This document shows, in pieces, positions 8,446-17,727 of a stretch of DNA of 64,000 nucleotides. A program made the translations under genes and the position numbers. The stretch is taken from NCBI GenBank assembly GCA_016865035.1, contig CP018227.1, positions 2,571,501 to 2,635,500 of the forward strand. Direction: 5' to 3'. This stretch comes from Kordiimonadales bacterium IMCC3096 (GTDB lineage Bacteria; Pseudomonadota; Alphaproteobacteria; Minwuiales; Minwuiaceae). Within the stretch, counting starts at the first letter, position 1; each line of letters begins with the position of its first letter. A model generated the notes under the pieces. The model was given only the letters and a program-made list of their open reading frames with translations. It was not told where the DNA came from and ran no database searches.

Positions 8446-9288
8446 TCAGGTCCTCAGCAGTTCGTTGATGGAGGTCTTGGCGCGGGTTCCCGCATCGACC
8501 TTCTTCACGATCACGGCGCAATAGAGGCTGGGTGTCGGCTTGCCGTCGATCACTGGCCCGGGCAAGGCGCCCGGCACGACAACGGAATAGGCTGGCACGC
8601 GACCGCGATGCACCTCGCCGGTCTCCCGGTCGACGATCTTGGTGGAGGCACCGATGTAGACGCCCATGGACAGCACCGCGCCTTCTTCGACCAGCACGCC
8701 CTCGGCCACTTCGGAGCGGGCACCGATGAAGACATTGTCCTCAATGATCACCGGCTCCGCCTGCAGCGGCTCCAGCACGCCACCGATACCGGCACCGCCG
8801 GAGATGTGGCAGTTCTTCCCGATCTGGGCACAGGACCCGACCGTGGCCCAGGTATCGACCATGGTGCCACTGTCCACATAGGCACCCAGATTGACGAAGC
8901 TGGGCATCAGCACGACACCGGGTGCGATGTGCGCGCTGCGCCGCACGATGCAGTTCGGCACGGCGCGGAAGGCGGCCTTGCGGAATTCCGCATCGCCCCA
9001 GCCGGCGAACTTGCTCGGCACCTTGTCGAACCAGTTCGTCATGTCACCGGGACCGCCACTGATCGGGGTCATGTCGTTCAGGCGGAAGCTCAGCAGCACC
9101 GCCTTCTTCAGCCACTGGTTCACCACCCAGGTGCCCTTCACCTTCTCCGCCACACGCGCCTCGCCGGAGTCCAGCGCGTCCAGGGCCTGGTTGACCGCTT
9201 CGGGAACCTCCCCCGTGGTCGTGGTGTCAATGCTGTCCCGGTTTTCCCAGGCGGCTTCGATGGTCTTTTCCAGTGCGTCCAGGCTCAC
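8446..9288 (-). CDS. dapD: Tetrahydrodipicolinate N-succinyltransferase
   Basis: 280 residues with a GTG start. DapD adds succinyl from succinyl-CoA to tetrahydrodipicolinate in the succinylase route to lysine and meso-diaminopimelate. The N-terminal helical domain ([13 protein letters not shown]...) is followed by the left-handed beta helix of hexapeptide repeats ([44 protein letters not shown]) and a C-terminal tail ([12 protein letters not shown]). GTG 9288 is preceded by GGAGGGGCAG and gives the family length; the frame is open 76 codons further upstream, but that stretch shows no homology and covers the RTX terminator. dapE and other lysine genes are not in the window. Confidence 0.95.
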   Translation of the reverse strand: MSLDALEKTIEAAWENRDSIDTTTTGEVPEAVNQALDALDSGEARVAEKVKGTWVVNQWLKKAVLLSFRLNDMTPISGGPGDMTNWFDKVPSKFAGWGDAEFRKAAFRAVPNCIVRRSAHIAPGVVLMPSFVNLGAYVDSGTMVDTWATVGSCAQIGKNCHISGGAGIGGVLEPLQAEPVIIEDNVFIGARSEVAEGVLVEEGAVLSMGVYIGASTKIVDRETGEVHRGRVPAYSVVVPGALPGPVIDGKPTPSLYCAVIVKKVDAGTRAKTSINELLRT

Positions 9289-9431
9289 GTCTGCCCCTCC
9301 GGTGTGAAAATGTTCAGGGTGCGACCGCCAAGCGGTTGCAGTTGGCGCGGAACCTAGCCGGTTCTGCCGGGAAGGAAAAGACGGCCCGGAAGGGATTTCG
9401 GCCGTTTCATGCAAACCGCCATGAAACGGAA

Positions 9432-9463
9432 CGGGGCCGGTCGGGTTTCCCCGACCGGCCCCG
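9432..9463 (-). terminator. Hairpin terminator of the RTX gene
   Basis: Two perfect 14-base arms (9432-9445 and 9450-9463) flank a 4-base loop. Read on the minus strand the stem is followed by TTCCGTTTC. It lies 25 bases past the RTX stop codon, between that gene and dapD, so it most likely ends RTX transcription. Confidence 0.75.
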
Positions 9464-9487
9464 GTCGCATGATCTGTCGCGGCAGGA

Positions 9488-12400
9488 TCAGACGAGACCG
9501 ATGAAGTCGTCCTCATCCAGGCAATCCGCCCGGAAATCCTTCAGCGTGATGGATCCGCCACCCTCGACCTCGATCACCGTGTCCCGGCCCCACCAGCCGG
9601 AGCGGGAGATGTTGAGGTCTTCGAACGACAGGTTCAGGTTCGACATGTCGATGCGGTCACCCTGATAGCTGGAGAAGTCGGTGATCGTGTCGTTGCCGAA
9701 GGCGGTGTCGTCATAGACGAACACGTCGGCACCGGAACCGCCGGTCAGCCAGTCATTGTGCGCGCCGCCGTTCAGGGTGTCGTTGCCCCAGCCGCCGGAA
9801 AGCACGTCACAGCCTGCGCCACCATCGATCACGTCGTTGCCGCTGCCGCCATAGAGGCGGTCGTTGCCGCCTTCGCCCGCGATGGTGTCATCACCATAGT
9901 TGCCGCGCACGAAGTCGTTGCCGCCGCCGGCCAGGATCCGGTCGTCATCGTTGCTGCCGTTCAGGTAGTCGCGACCGCCTGTTCCGGTGATCAGGTTGGC
10001 GTCCAGCCCGTCGATCTTCAGGATGTCGTCCGTCAGGCGCAGGCCCGCGGCACCCTTCAGCCGGACCGAGTTGTCGGCATCGAGCGTGATCAGCAGGTCG
10101 CGTCCGTCATTGCAGATCGTCAGGTCGGAGAAGGTCAGACCGGAGTTGCTGAAGTCCAGCACGTCGCGGCATTCGTCGAAGTCCTTGATGACATCGTTGC
10201 CGAAGTTGCCGTCCTCGTAGACGAAGGTGTCGCTGCCGTCACCGCCATACATGACGTCGTCACCGGCACCGCCCGTGATCAGGTCATCGCCCTTCTCGCC
10301 GAACAGGTAGTCGTCGCCCTCGCCACCGCTGATGACGTCATCGCCACGGCCCGACCAGATCGTGTCGTTGCCCTGTCCGCCGTCAACCGTGTCTTCTGCG
10401 TAGCTCGTGTTGTTGGTGTCGAAGATGTCGTCGCCTTCGTTCAGCGTGAAGGTCATGGCGACGTCGGCGCCCTGGATGGTGTCGTCGAAGCAGGAGCCGT
10501 TGATCTCCTCGATCTCGATGAAGGTGTCGCCCTCGGCCTCACCGGCCAGGCCACCTTCCTCGGCACCCTTGAAGTGGCCGCCGATGCCGTAGTGATCGAC
10601 GTCCGAAAGGGCCAGGGCAACGGCTTCCGACGCGCCGTGATAGTCGGCAATGTCGTAACCCTCGCCGCCGTGCAGCGTGTCCTGACCGGTACCGCCGACA
10701 ATGGTGTCATCACCGTCGCCGCCACAGACCAGGTCGTCTCCCTCGCCACCGTCCACGTGGTCGTTCTGGTCGCCGCCGTCAACGAAGTCGTCGCCAGCGT
10801 CACCATAGATCGTGTCATCACCCTCGTTGCCGAACAGCTCTTCCTTGTGGACCTTCTTGAGCGAGGCATCCTGAAGCACTTCACTGATGTTCTGGCCCAC
10901 GATCTCGATCTCGGTCGTGCCGAGCGGAATGAGAACATCGAAGCTCAGATGCTGTGTGCCCGCACTGGCGGCACTGACAACCGCGACGACTTCACCACCG
11001 ACACGAATCTCGATGTTTCCGTTGTCGCCGCGCCGACCCCAGCAGTTCGAGGACTCGCTGGTCAGATCAAGCTCGAGCCGGAAAATGCCGGTGCAATCGA
11101 CCTCGACCGTCTGGGACAGCGTCTCTTCGCTGTCGTTGTCGTCGTGGCGATCATGCTTGTGATGCTTGTCATGCTTGTCATGCTTGTCATGCTTGTCATG
11201 CTTGTCATGCTTGTCGTGCTTGTCGTGCCTGTCGTGCCTGTCGTGCCTGTCGTGCCTGTCGTGCCTGTCGTGCCTGTCGTGCTTGTTGCTCTTGCCGTAC
11301 TTGCTGCCCTTCCAGCTGTTCCAGCCGCCGCCCCAGCCATGGTGGCCACCGCCCCAGCCCCAGCCGCCGTGCGAACCACCGCCATGGCCGCCGTACGATC
11401 CGCCGCCCGAGCTGCTGTCGTCTGCGTCACTGGTGAATTCGCCGAGCAGGTCGTCACCCAGGAACGTGCGGTTGTCGCCGCCGCTGATCAGGTCGTCGCC
11501 CTCACCGCCGGAGATGGCATCCAGACCGTCACCACCGTAGGCAGTGTCGTCACCCTTGTTGGCGAAGATCGTGTCATCGCCGGCATCGCCAACGGCCACG
11601 TCATTGCCTTCGCCGCCGATCATCTCGTCGGCACCATCGCCACCGATCATGGTGTCGTCGCCGTCACCGCCGTCGATCAGGTCATCGCCCTCGCCGCCGT
11701 CGAGCGCGTCATCGCCGACGCCGCCGTCCAGTTCGTCGGCACCTTCATCACCGAACAGGGAGTCGTTGCCGTCGGCACCAGCCAGGATGTCGTTGCCATA
11801 GCCGCCGTGGGCAACGTCATCACCTGCCTCGCCGCGCAGCACGTCGTCGCCGCCGTCACCGAAGAGTGTGTCATTGTCATCACCGCCGAGAACGGTGTCG
11901 TTGTTCTCGCCACCCGACAGCAGGTCGTTGCCCGCGCCGCCGTCGATGGTGTCCTCACCGCAGTCACCGGTCGCCACGTCGTCGCCGTCGTTGCCGCGCA
12001 CATCGTCGTCACCCAGACCACCGTCCAGGGTGTCGCTGCCTTCGTCACCGAACAGGGTGTCGTTGCCCGCGTTACCCGTCAGAACGTCCTGGCCCTGACC
12101 ACCGGTAACAGAGTCGTTGCCGTCGTTACCGGCCACGACATCATCGCCGTTATCGCCGCGAACGGTATCGTCGTCCTGATCACCATTCAGCGTGTCGTCG
12201 CCGTCACCACCACGGAGGATGTCCTGACCGGCACCGCCCTCGGCAAAGTCATCGCCGAACAGCAACTGCAGGATATCGTCGCCCAGGCCGCCAAAGGCGA
12301 TGTCGTTGCCGTTGCCGCCATTGATCGAGTCGTTGCCGTCGCCGCCGTCCAGATCGTCGTCCCCGTCCTCACCGAACAGGGAGTCATCACCGCCGTCGCC

Positions 12401-13501
12401 GTTCAGGATGTCGCCATCCTCACCGCCGAACAGCAGGTCATTGCCCAGCCCGCCGACCAGGTCGTCCAGGCCGCCATTGCCGCGCAGGGTGTCGTTGCCG
12501 TTGCCGCCATTGGCAAAGTCATTGCCGTTCCCGGCGGTCACATTGTCGTCGCCGTTACCGGATTCGATGGTGTCGTCACCGTCATTGCCGCGCAGGTTGT
12601 CGTTGCCGTTGCCGCCGTCGATGTCGTCATTGCCGTCGTTGCCGTTGATGGTGTCATCACCGTCGCCACCGACCAGGTAGTCGTCGCCCTCGTCACCCGA
12701 CAGCGTGTCATTGCCGTCCTGGCCCAGCAGTTCGTCCGCGCCGAGGCCACCGAACAGATCGTCGTCGTCGGTACCGCCCTCGACGTAGTCGTCGCCGTCC
12801 TCGCCACGGACCGTGTCCTGGCCATTGCCGCCAAAGGCCTCGTCATTGCCTGCACCGCCATCCAGCAGGTCGTCGCCGTCATTGCCGACCAGGACGTCGT
12901 CGCCGTCACCGCCGAACAGTTCCTCGTTGGCATCGTCACCGGCAACCGTGTCGTTGCCGCCGCCGGTCTTCACAATCTCGATGGATTCCAGCGTGTCGTT
13001 ACCGAAGTCGTCGCTGCTGGCGGTGCCATCGTCGTTGCCGTTGGCGCCCAGATCGACGGTCACATCGCCATCGGTGTCGCGATAGTCGACCTCGTCACGG
13101 CCCGCGCCACCGGCGATGTCGTCATCGCCCGCGTCGCCCTTGATCGTGTCGTCGCCATTGTTGCCGCGCAGGTCATCGTCGCCCGCGCCGCCGGACATGG
13201 AGTCGTTGCCATCATCACCCTGGATGACGTCATCGCCGCCGCCGCCGAACAGCCGGTCATCATCGTCACCGCCGCGCAGCACATCGTCGCCGCCACCACC
13301 GTTGATGTTGTCGTTGCCCTCGTCGCCGCGCAGCGTGTCGTCACCGGCAAGGCCGCCGATGCTGTCGTCGCCGCCGCCGCCAAAGATCCGGTCGTCGTCG
13401 TTGGTGCCCTGCAGGCTCTCGTCGGTCCCGTCACCATTAATGGTCGCAAAAGCAATGCGCTGGCTGGCATCAAGGCCAATCATCTGTGCGAGTAGTGACA
13501 T
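9488..13501 (-). CDS. Giant RTX (hemolysin-type calcium-binding repeat) protein with His-Asp repeat linker
   Basis: 1337 residues, very acidic, without an N-terminal signal peptide. From about residue 35 to 690 it is almost wholly GGxGxDxxx nonapeptides, which fold into calcium-filled parallel beta rolls. Residues about 697-739 are rich in Gly, His and Trp; 740-787 are sixteen (K/R)HD triplets; about 795-880 form a non-repeat, beta-rich domain with two Cys; more RTX blocks follow to the end. The C-terminus ([16 protein letters not shown]... DFIGLV) is of the type I secretion kind. ATG 13501 has AGGAGAG 7 bases upstream; the frame extends 12 codons further without support. No type I ABC exporter, HlyD or TolC gene is adjacent. 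Likely exported to the surface or medium; no enzyme domain is recognised, so adhesin or matrix roles are guesses. Confidence 0.9.
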   Translation of the reverse strand: MSLLAQMIGLDASQRIAFATINGDGTDESLQGTNDDDRIFGGGGDDSIGGLAGDDTLRGDEGNDNINGGGGDDVLRGGDDDDRLFGGGGDDVIQGDDGNDSMSGGAGDDDLRGNNGDDTIKGDAGDDDIAGGAGRDEVDYRDTDGDVTVDLGANGNDDGTASSDDFGNDTLESIEIVKTGGGNDTVAGDDANEELFGGDGDDVLVGNDGDDLLDGGAGNDEAFGGNGQDTVRGEDGDDYVEGGTDDDDLFGGLGADELLGQDGNDTLSGDEGDDYLVGGDGDDTINGNDGNDDIDGGNGNDNLRGNDGDDTIESGNGDDNVTAGNGNDFANGGNGNDTLRGNGGLDDLVGGLGNDLLFGGEDGDILNGDGGDDSLFGEDGDDDLDGGDGNDSINGGNGNDIAFGGLGDDILQLLFGDDFAEGGAGQDILRGGDGDDTLNGDQDDDTVRGDNGDDVVAGNDGNDSVTGGQGQDVLTGNAGNDTLFGDEGSDTLDGGLGDDDVRGNDGDDVATGDCGEDTIDGGAGNDLLSGGENNDTVLGGDDNDTLFGDGGDDVLRGEAGDDVAHGGYGNDILAGADGNDSLFGDEGADELDGGVGDDALDGGEGDDLIDGGDGDDTMIGGDGADEMIGGEGNDVAVGDAGDDTIFANKGDDTAYGGDGLDAISGGEGDDLISGGDNRTFLGDDLLGEFTSDADDSSSGGGSYGGHGGGSHGGWGWGGGHHGWGGGWNSWKGSKYGKSNKHDRHDRHDRHDRHDRHDRHDKHDKHDKHDKHDKHDKHDKHHKHDRHDDNDSEETLSQTVEVDCTGIFRLELDLTSESSNCWGRRGDNGNIEIRVGGEVVAVVSAASAGTQHLSFDVLIPLGTTEIEIVGQNISEVLQDASLKKVHKEELFGNEGDDTIYGDAGDDFVDGGDQNDHVDGGEGDDLVCGGDGDDTIVGGTGQDTLHGGEGYDIADYHGASEAVALALSDVDHYGIGGHFKGAEEGGLAGEAEGDTFIEIEEINGSCFDDTIQGADVAMTFTLNEGDDIFDTNNTSYAEDTVDGGQGNDTIWSGRGDDVISGGEGDDYLFGEKGDDLITGGAGDDVMYGGDGSDTFVYEDGNFGNDVIKDFDECRDVLDFSNSGLTFSDLTICNDGRDLLITLDADNSVRLKGAAGLRLTDDILKIDGLDANLITGTGGRDYLNGSNDDDRILAGGGNDFVRGNYGDDTIAGEGGNDRLYGGSGNDVIDGGAGCDVLSGGWGNDTLNGGAHNDWLTGGSGADVFVYDDTAFGNDTITDFSSYQGDRIDMSNLNLSFEDLNISRSGWWGRDTVIEVEGGGSITLKDFRADCLDEDDFIGLV
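11141..11284 (-). repeat. 9-bp tandem repeat, 16 units, encoding (K/R)HD
   Basis: Sixteen consecutive 9-base units, in coding order KHD, RHD x6, KHD x6, KHH, KHD, RHD (residues 740-787 of the RTX protein). Blocks of identical units (six RHD, then six KHD) look like recent slippage or unequal exchange. A 9-base unit keeps the frame whatever the copy number. Confidence 0.97.
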
Positions 13502-13904
13502 GCCGAACTCTCCTACGTCTGTCCCGTTTCTGGACAATTTCGCATCTTGCCCCTCCGGAATGTCGCGCTTTCGGACAGCGCAACCCCTTCCAGACCCTGA
13601 TGACGGGATGGTTGCCAGTTTCGTACCAGCAGCCCGAAGCCATGAGACTCTTGTCCCGGTTCACGATCATTGAAGCGCAAGAATCTGAACAAATCGTATA
13701 AGTATTTGATTTAATAGAGAAATATAAAATGATACGGAAATTTGAGACGGATTTTAGGAAATCCTGCCGGGTGTGCGTCGCACGTGCCCAAGGCACGCGA
13801 GGCCCCGGGTGTCGGCATGCAGGACACCTGATTCTCGCATTTTGCGGATTGCCGGTCTTCAACTCTGGGTAGCATGGTCGCACACGCAGCCGGACGAAAT
13901 GCCC
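13502..13904. other. Intergenic region upstream of the RTX gene
   Basis: About 400 bases with no gene I can support. It must hold the RTX promoter. A strikingly AT-rich core (about 13685-13760) sits in otherwise GC-rich DNA, and several -10-like hexamers occur on the minus strand, but no single promoter stands out. A short hairpin (CGTGCC-CAA-GGCACG, about 13782-13796) follows on the far side. Confidence 0.6.
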
Positions 13905-14444
13905 TCAGCGATCCAGCGTGATCGCAGGACCGTCCGCAGCCTCCAGATCCACGTCGAAGGTGTTGAGCAGACGGCTGACCATCATGTAGCAGCCGATGCC
14001 CATGGTCAGTTCCACCATCTGCTGATGGTCCATCCGCTCCGCCAGCGGCCCGAAGGTCTCGTCGCTGGCGCGCACGTTGGCGACCACATCATCGGTGTAG
14101 CGCAGGACCAGGGTCTCGATCTCGTCGAACACGTCGGTTCCGGGCCAGGATGCGATGGCAGCGATCTTTTCCGCCGCGCCGCCAACCGCTGCCGCCATCG
14201 GTTCATGCTGCTGGATCTCGTAGGGGGCGCCGGACAGGTGACCGACCCGCAGGATGGCCAGTTCCAGCAACCACTTGTCCACCGCGGACTTGCGCAGCAG
14301 GGCATCGGAGAAGGCAATGAAGCGCCTGAACTCGGGTGCGGCATGGGCCAGCATGCGAAAGACATTCATGGCAGGAAGCTGCTGCAGCAGGTCCGCGACC
14401 TTCTCCGGCGCGGTGGCCGGATCGACATAGGGTATGCGTGCCAT
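13905..14444 (-). CDS. Carboxymuconolactone decarboxylase-family protein
   Basis: 179 residues, all helical, with the AhpD/CMD core LELAILRVGHLSGAPYEIQQHEPMA. The CxxC pair that makes AhpD a peroxidase partner is absent (APYEIQQH instead), so this is not a thiol reductase; the remaining His could serve in general acid-base chemistry. Family members without cysteines are often found in catabolic clusters and are mostly uncharacterised. It starts 6 bases after the stop of the enoyl-CoA hydratase gene and should be in the same transcript. Confidence 0.85.
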   Translation of the reverse strand: MARIPYVDPATAPEKVADLLQQLPAMNVFRMLAHAAPEFRRFIAFSDALLRKSAVDKWLLELAILRVGHLSGAPYEIQQHEPMAAAVGGAAEKIAAIASWPGTDVFDEIETLVLRYTDDVVANVRASDETFGPLAERMDHQQMVELTMGIGCYMMVSRLLNTFDVDLEAADGPAITLDR

Positions 14445-14450
14445 CTGCCT

Positions 14451-15242
14451 CTATTCCCCGGTGAACACGGGGCGGCGCTTCTCGCGAAACGCATTCACCG
14501 CTTCCTGATGATCCTTCGACCGGTTCGAGAGTGATTCATAGGCCAGTGAGGTATCCATGATGCTGTGGGCGAGCTGTTTCAGCCCGATATTGACCGAGAC
14601 CTTGGTCCAGCGGATCGCCTGTGCTGCGCCATTGGCCAGGCGGGACGCCATGCGATCCGTGGCCTCGTCCAGTTCGCCGGCCGGGACCGCGTGGTTGATC
14701 ATGCCCATCGCCACCGCGTCCTCCGCGGTCATCAGCTTGCCGGTCATCAGATATTCCTTGGCGCGGGCATAGCCGATCAGCTGCGGCCAGATCACCGCGC
14801 CGCCGTCACCCGCCACCAGCCCGACCGAGACATGCGGGTCGCCGATGCGTGCACTGTCGTTGGCAATGATGATGTCGCAGAACAGGGCGATGGTGGCACC
14901 CAGGCCGACCGCATCGCCGTTCAGGCGGCAGATGATGGGCTTCTCGCAGTCCAGCAGGCCGAAGATGATCTTCTTGGCCTCGAAGACCACGGTATCGAAG
15001 CCGAGAGGGTCATCGACGCCCGACTGCATCCAGTCGATGTCACCCCCGGCGCAGAAGGCCCGCCCCGCGCCGGTCAGCACGATGATGTCCGCCGGGTCGG
15101 TTGCCACGTCATAGAAGACATGACTGAGTTCCGTATGCAGGTCGCCGTTGACGGCATTCAGCACGTCCGGGCGGTTCAGGGTCACGGTCAGGACCTTGCC
15201 GTCCCGCTTGAAACTGATGGTCTTGTAGTCTTCGAATTTCAT
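14451..15242 (-). CDS. Enoyl-CoA hydratase/isomerase family protein
   Basis: 263 residues of the crotonase fold. GAGRAFCAGGDIDWM and GDAVGLGATIALFCDI give the oxyanion hole. Where the first catalytic glutamate normally lies the sequence reads GDPHVSVGLVAGDGG (His in place of Glu); the second Glu seems kept (AKEYLMTG). It may be an isomerase or another crotonase rather than a hydratase. The start at 15242 follows GGAGGCAC; an upstream in-frame start would read into the divergent gene's leader. It heads a two-gene unit with the carboxymuconolactone decarboxylase-like gene and is divergent from the methyltransferase (74 bases between starts). Confidence 0.88.
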   Translation of the reverse strand: MKFEDYKTISFKRDGKVLTVTLNRPDVLNAVNGDLHTELSHVFYDVATDPADIIVLTGAGRAFCAGGDIDWMQSGVDDPLGFDTVVFEAKKIIFGLLDCEKPIICRLNGDAVGLGATIALFCDIIIANDSARIGDPHVSVGLVAGDGGAVIWPQLIGYARAKEYLMTGKLMTAEDAVAMGMINHAVPAGELDEATDRMASRLANGAAQAIRWTKVSVNIGLKQLAHSIMDTSLAYESLSNRSKDHQEAVNAFREKRRPVFTGE

Positions 15243-15316
15243 GATTGTGCCTCCCCAGTCACAAGTGGAGTATCCGGCGCATTGCAGGCAAAGGTCAATC
15301 GGCGGAGGGCAAGGCA

Positions 15317-16108
15317 ATGGGCAAGGGCGGCAGCGACCAGTGGAATCCCGATCAGTACATGAAAGGCGCTATGGGCGACCTGCGCACCCGGCCCGCCGTC
15401 GATCTGCTGAACCGGGTGATGCATGACGGGCCGCGCCGCGCCGTAGACCTGGGCTGCGGGCCCGGCAATTCCACCCGGCTGCTGAGCGCGCGCTGGCCCG
15501 GCGCTGAAGTCTGCGGCGTCGACAATTCCCCGGCAATGCTGAAGAAGGCTTCGGCGATCGACACCGGGATCGCATGGCAGCTTGCCGACATCGCCGACTG
15601 GGAACCGGTGGGCGACACCGACGTGATCTTCGCCAATGCCTCGCTGCACTGGGTGCCGGATCACGCCCACCTGTTCACGCGGCTGGCCCGATCGCTGCCG
15701 TCCGGCGGGATACTGGCCGTGCAGATGCCGAACAATTTCGCCGCCCCCTCGCACAGCCTGATCAGCGAGATTGCGGAGCGGCCGGAGTTCCAGGCGGCGC
15801 TTGCGGGCCGGCTTCTGGGAGATTTCGTGCAGCCGGCCTCCTTCTACCACAGTCTGCTGCGCGCCCTGCCGGGCCAGGTGGATGTCTGGGAGACGGAGTA
15901 CCTGCAAAGCCTCACCGGCGATGATCCGGTACTCGAATGGGTACGCGGCACGGCCCTGCTGCCTGTGCAGGAGAACCTGTCTTCCGCAGACTTCCAGACC
16001 TTCACCGAACTCTATCGCGCGCGGCTGCGACAGGCCTACCCGATGGGCGATGACGGTGTGACCGTGTTCCCGTTCCGCCGCATGTTCATCACCTTCACGG
16101 CTGACTGA
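15317..16108 (+). CDS. tam: Class I SAM methyltransferase, trans-aconitate 2-methyltransferase type
   Basis: 263 residues. Motif I is VDLGCGPGNST, with the acidic residue of motif II in EVCGVDNSP and FANASLHWVPDH further on. The opening WNPDQYMKG and the GDDGVTVFPFRRMFI end match the Tam family, which methylates trans-aconitate, an inhibitor of aconitase formed by spontaneous isomerisation of cis-aconitate. ATG 15317 has GGAGG upstream; the frame is open 24 codons further but those residues are unlike the family. Its 3' end overlaps the 3' end of the converging MarR gene by 14 bases. Confidence 0.85.
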   Translation: MGKGGSDQWNPDQYMKGAMGDLRTRPAVDLLNRVMHDGPRRAVDLGCGPGNSTRLLSARWPGAEVCGVDNSPAMLKKASAIDTGIAWQLADIADWEPVGDTDVIFANASLHWVPDHAHLFTRLARSLPSGGILAVQMPNNFAAPSHSLISEIAERPEFQAALAGRLLGDFVQPASFYHSLLRALPGQVDVWETEYLQSLTGDDPVLEWVRGTALLPVQENLSSADFQTFTELYRARLRQAYPMGDDGVTVFPFRRMFITFTAD

Positions 16109-16529
16109 GCTGCGCCAGTGCCCGCATGAGGATTTCAGCCTCCGGGGCTGACAGACGCGCGAACAGGTCCTGCTCGTAGGCGCGGGCCATTGGCACGATC
16201 CGGCGGTAGATCTCCTGCCCGCTGGCTGACAGCGACAGTATGGTGCGGCGTCGGTCCTCTTCATCGGCACGCCTGTCCAGATGTCCGTTGCGGAGCAACT
16301 GTGCAACGGCGCGGGAGACCTGGACCTTGTCCATGGCACTGCGGGCCGCGACCTCGTTGGCGGAAATGTCGGGGAACCGCCCGAGGACGGCCATCACCCG
16401 CCACTCCGGGATGCTGAGATCGAATTCTTCCCTGTAGCGGCGCGCAAGCCGGCCGCTGACCGCGTCCGTGGCCACGGCCAGGCGGTAGGGCAGGAAGTTC
16501 GGCAGGTCGATGACATCAGGATCAGGCAT
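16095..16529 (-). CDS. MarR-family transcriptional regulator (probable regulator of hpd)
   Basis: 144 residues. The winged helix-turn-helix is typical (WRVMAVLGRFPDISANEVAARSAMDKVQVSRAV, then a DRRADEEDRRRT wing). MarR proteins are dimers that release palindromic operators when they bind an aromatic ligand. The gene faces hpd across 121 bases that contain an 18-base palindrome at the beginning of this gene, the arrangement expected for local control plus autoregulation. I take ATG 16529; a TTG at 16544 is inside the operator. By analogy with tyrosine-degradation MarR regulators the ligand may be homogentisate or hydroxyphenylpyruvate, which is inference. Confidence 0.88.
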   Translation of the reverse strand: MPDPDVIDLPNFLPYRLAVATDAVSGRLARRYREEFDLSIPEWRVMAVLGRFPDISANEVAARSAMDKVQVSRAVAQLLRNGHLDRRADEEDRRRTILSLSASGQEIYRRIVPMARAYEQDLFARLSAPEAEILMRALAQLSQP

Positions 16530-16535
16530 TGAATT

Positions 16536-16553
16536 TAGTTTCAAATGAAACTA
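16536..16553. promoter_or_regulatory. Palindromic operator between marR-type gene and hpd
   Basis: TAGTTTCA-AA-TGAAACTA is a perfect 8-base inverted repeat with a 2-base spacer, the size and shape of MarR operators. It ends 6 bases before the regulator's start codon and lies about 100 bases before hpd, so it could control both divergent genes. Confidence 0.75.
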
Positions 16554-16650
16554 TTGTCCCGTCAACCCCTGACGCGGCATCGACTGATGGAATTGCGTGC
16601 GCGCAACGGTCAGGCAACGAACGGTTCAATTCATGTGGAGGAGAGCGGAC

Positions 16651-17727
16651 ATGGCTGATCTCTGGGAAAACCCGATGCAGACGGATGGCTTCGAGTTCGT
16701 GGAATTCACCGCGCCGGAGCCGGAGAAGCTGGGCAAGGTGTTCGAGATGCTGGGCTTCGTTGCCGTCGGACGGCACCGTTCCAAGGATGTCACCCTGTAC
16801 CGGCAGGGCGATGTGAACCTGGTCGTGAATGGCGAGAAGTCCGGTTTCCCCCGCTCCTTCGCGGCGCTGCATGGCCCCAGTGCCTGTGCCATCGCCTTCC
16901 GCGTTAAGGACGCCGCCGCTGCCTACAGGCGGGCACTTGAACTGGGCGCCTGGGGCGTCGAGACCCACGCCGGGCCGATGGAACTGAACATTCCGGCGAT
17001 CAAGGGGATCGGTGACTCGCTGATCTATCTGGTCGACCGCTATGGCGCGAAGGGTTCGATCTACGATGTGGATTTCGAACCGGTGGCGGGGGCCGAGGTG
17101 AAACCGGCGGGTGCGGGCCTCACATATCTGGATCACCTGACCCACAATGTGCACCGCGGGCGCATGGACGAATGGTCGGAATTCTATGAGCGGCTCTTCA
17201 ATTTCCGCGAGATCCGCTATTTCGATATCGAGGGCAAGGTGACGGGGCTGAAGTCCAAGGCCATGACCAGCCCCTGCGGCATGATCCGCATCCCGATCAA
17301 CGAAAGCTCCGACGACAAGTCCCAGATCCAGGAATATCTCGAGGAATATCATGGCGAAGGTATTCAGCACATCGCCTTCGGCACCGACGACATATACGCG
17401 ACGGTGGAGCACATGCGGTCGCTGGGCGTGCCGTTTCAGGAGACTCCCGCCACCTACTATGAGGGTGTCGAGGGCCGCGTACCGGGCCACGGCGAGGATC
17501 TGGCCCGGATGCAGGCCAACAATATCCTGATCGATGGCGGCGAAGGGCAGGGCGGTGGCCTGCTGCTGCAGATCTTCACCCAGACGGTGATCGGCCCGAT
17601 CTTCTTCGAGATCATCCAGCGCAAGGGCAACGAGGGCTTCGGGGAGGGCAACTTCAAGGCCTTGTTCGAATCCATCGAACTCGATCAGATAAAGCGCGGA
17701 TACATCAAGGATGGAGCGACCTCGTGA
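16651..17727 (+). CDS. hpd: 4-hydroxyphenylpyruvate dioxygenase
   Basis: 358 residues. It converts 4-hydroxyphenylpyruvate to homogentisate with O2 and Fe(II), the second step of tyrosine degradation. Two VOC modules are visible; the iron ligands are in DHLTHNVHRG (His), IQHIAFGTDD (His) and PIFFEIIQRKG (Glu), and the C-terminal gating helix region EGNFKALFESIELDQ is intact. ATG 16651 follows GGAGGAGAG; an earlier GTG in frame lies in the regulatory region. Its stop overlaps the GTG start of the fumarylacetoacetase gene. Homogentisate dioxygenase is not in the window. Confidence 0.96.
   Translation: MADLWENPMQTDGFEFVEFTAPEPEKLGKVFEMLGFVAVGRHRSKDVTLYRQGDVNLVVNGEKSGFPRSFAALHGPSACAIAFRVKDAAAAYRRALELGAWGVETHAGPMELNIPAIKGIGDSLIYLVDRYGAKGSIYDVDFEPVAGAEVKPAGAGLTYLDHLTHNVHRGRMDEWSEFYERLFNFREIRYFDIEGKVTGLKSKAMTSPCGMIRIPINESSDDKSQIQEYLEEYHGEGIQHIAFGTDDIYATVEHMRSLGVPFQETPATYYEGVEGRVPGHGEDLARMQANNILIDGGEGQGGGLLLQIFTQTVIGPIFFEIIQRKGNEGFGEGNFKALFESIELDQIKRGYIKDGATS

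Noticed and set aside
11141-11284. Possible CRISPR array
   Set aside because: The units are 9 bases with no spacers and lie in frame inside a coding sequence.
11166-11540. Plus-strand frame encoding repeated Ser-Cys-Leu
   Set aside because: A shadow of the KHD repeat read on the other strand.
9758-13495. A 1245-codon open frame on the plus strand, antisense to the RTX gene
   Set aside because: It results from the GGxGxD codon pattern, which leaves the complement free of stops; the product is a Val/Ala/Ile-rich repeat without ribosome binding site or known domain.
13470-13883. Small protein upstream of the RTX gene on the minus strand
   Set aside because: The frame overlaps the RTX start and has no recognisable features; the region is better explained as promoter.
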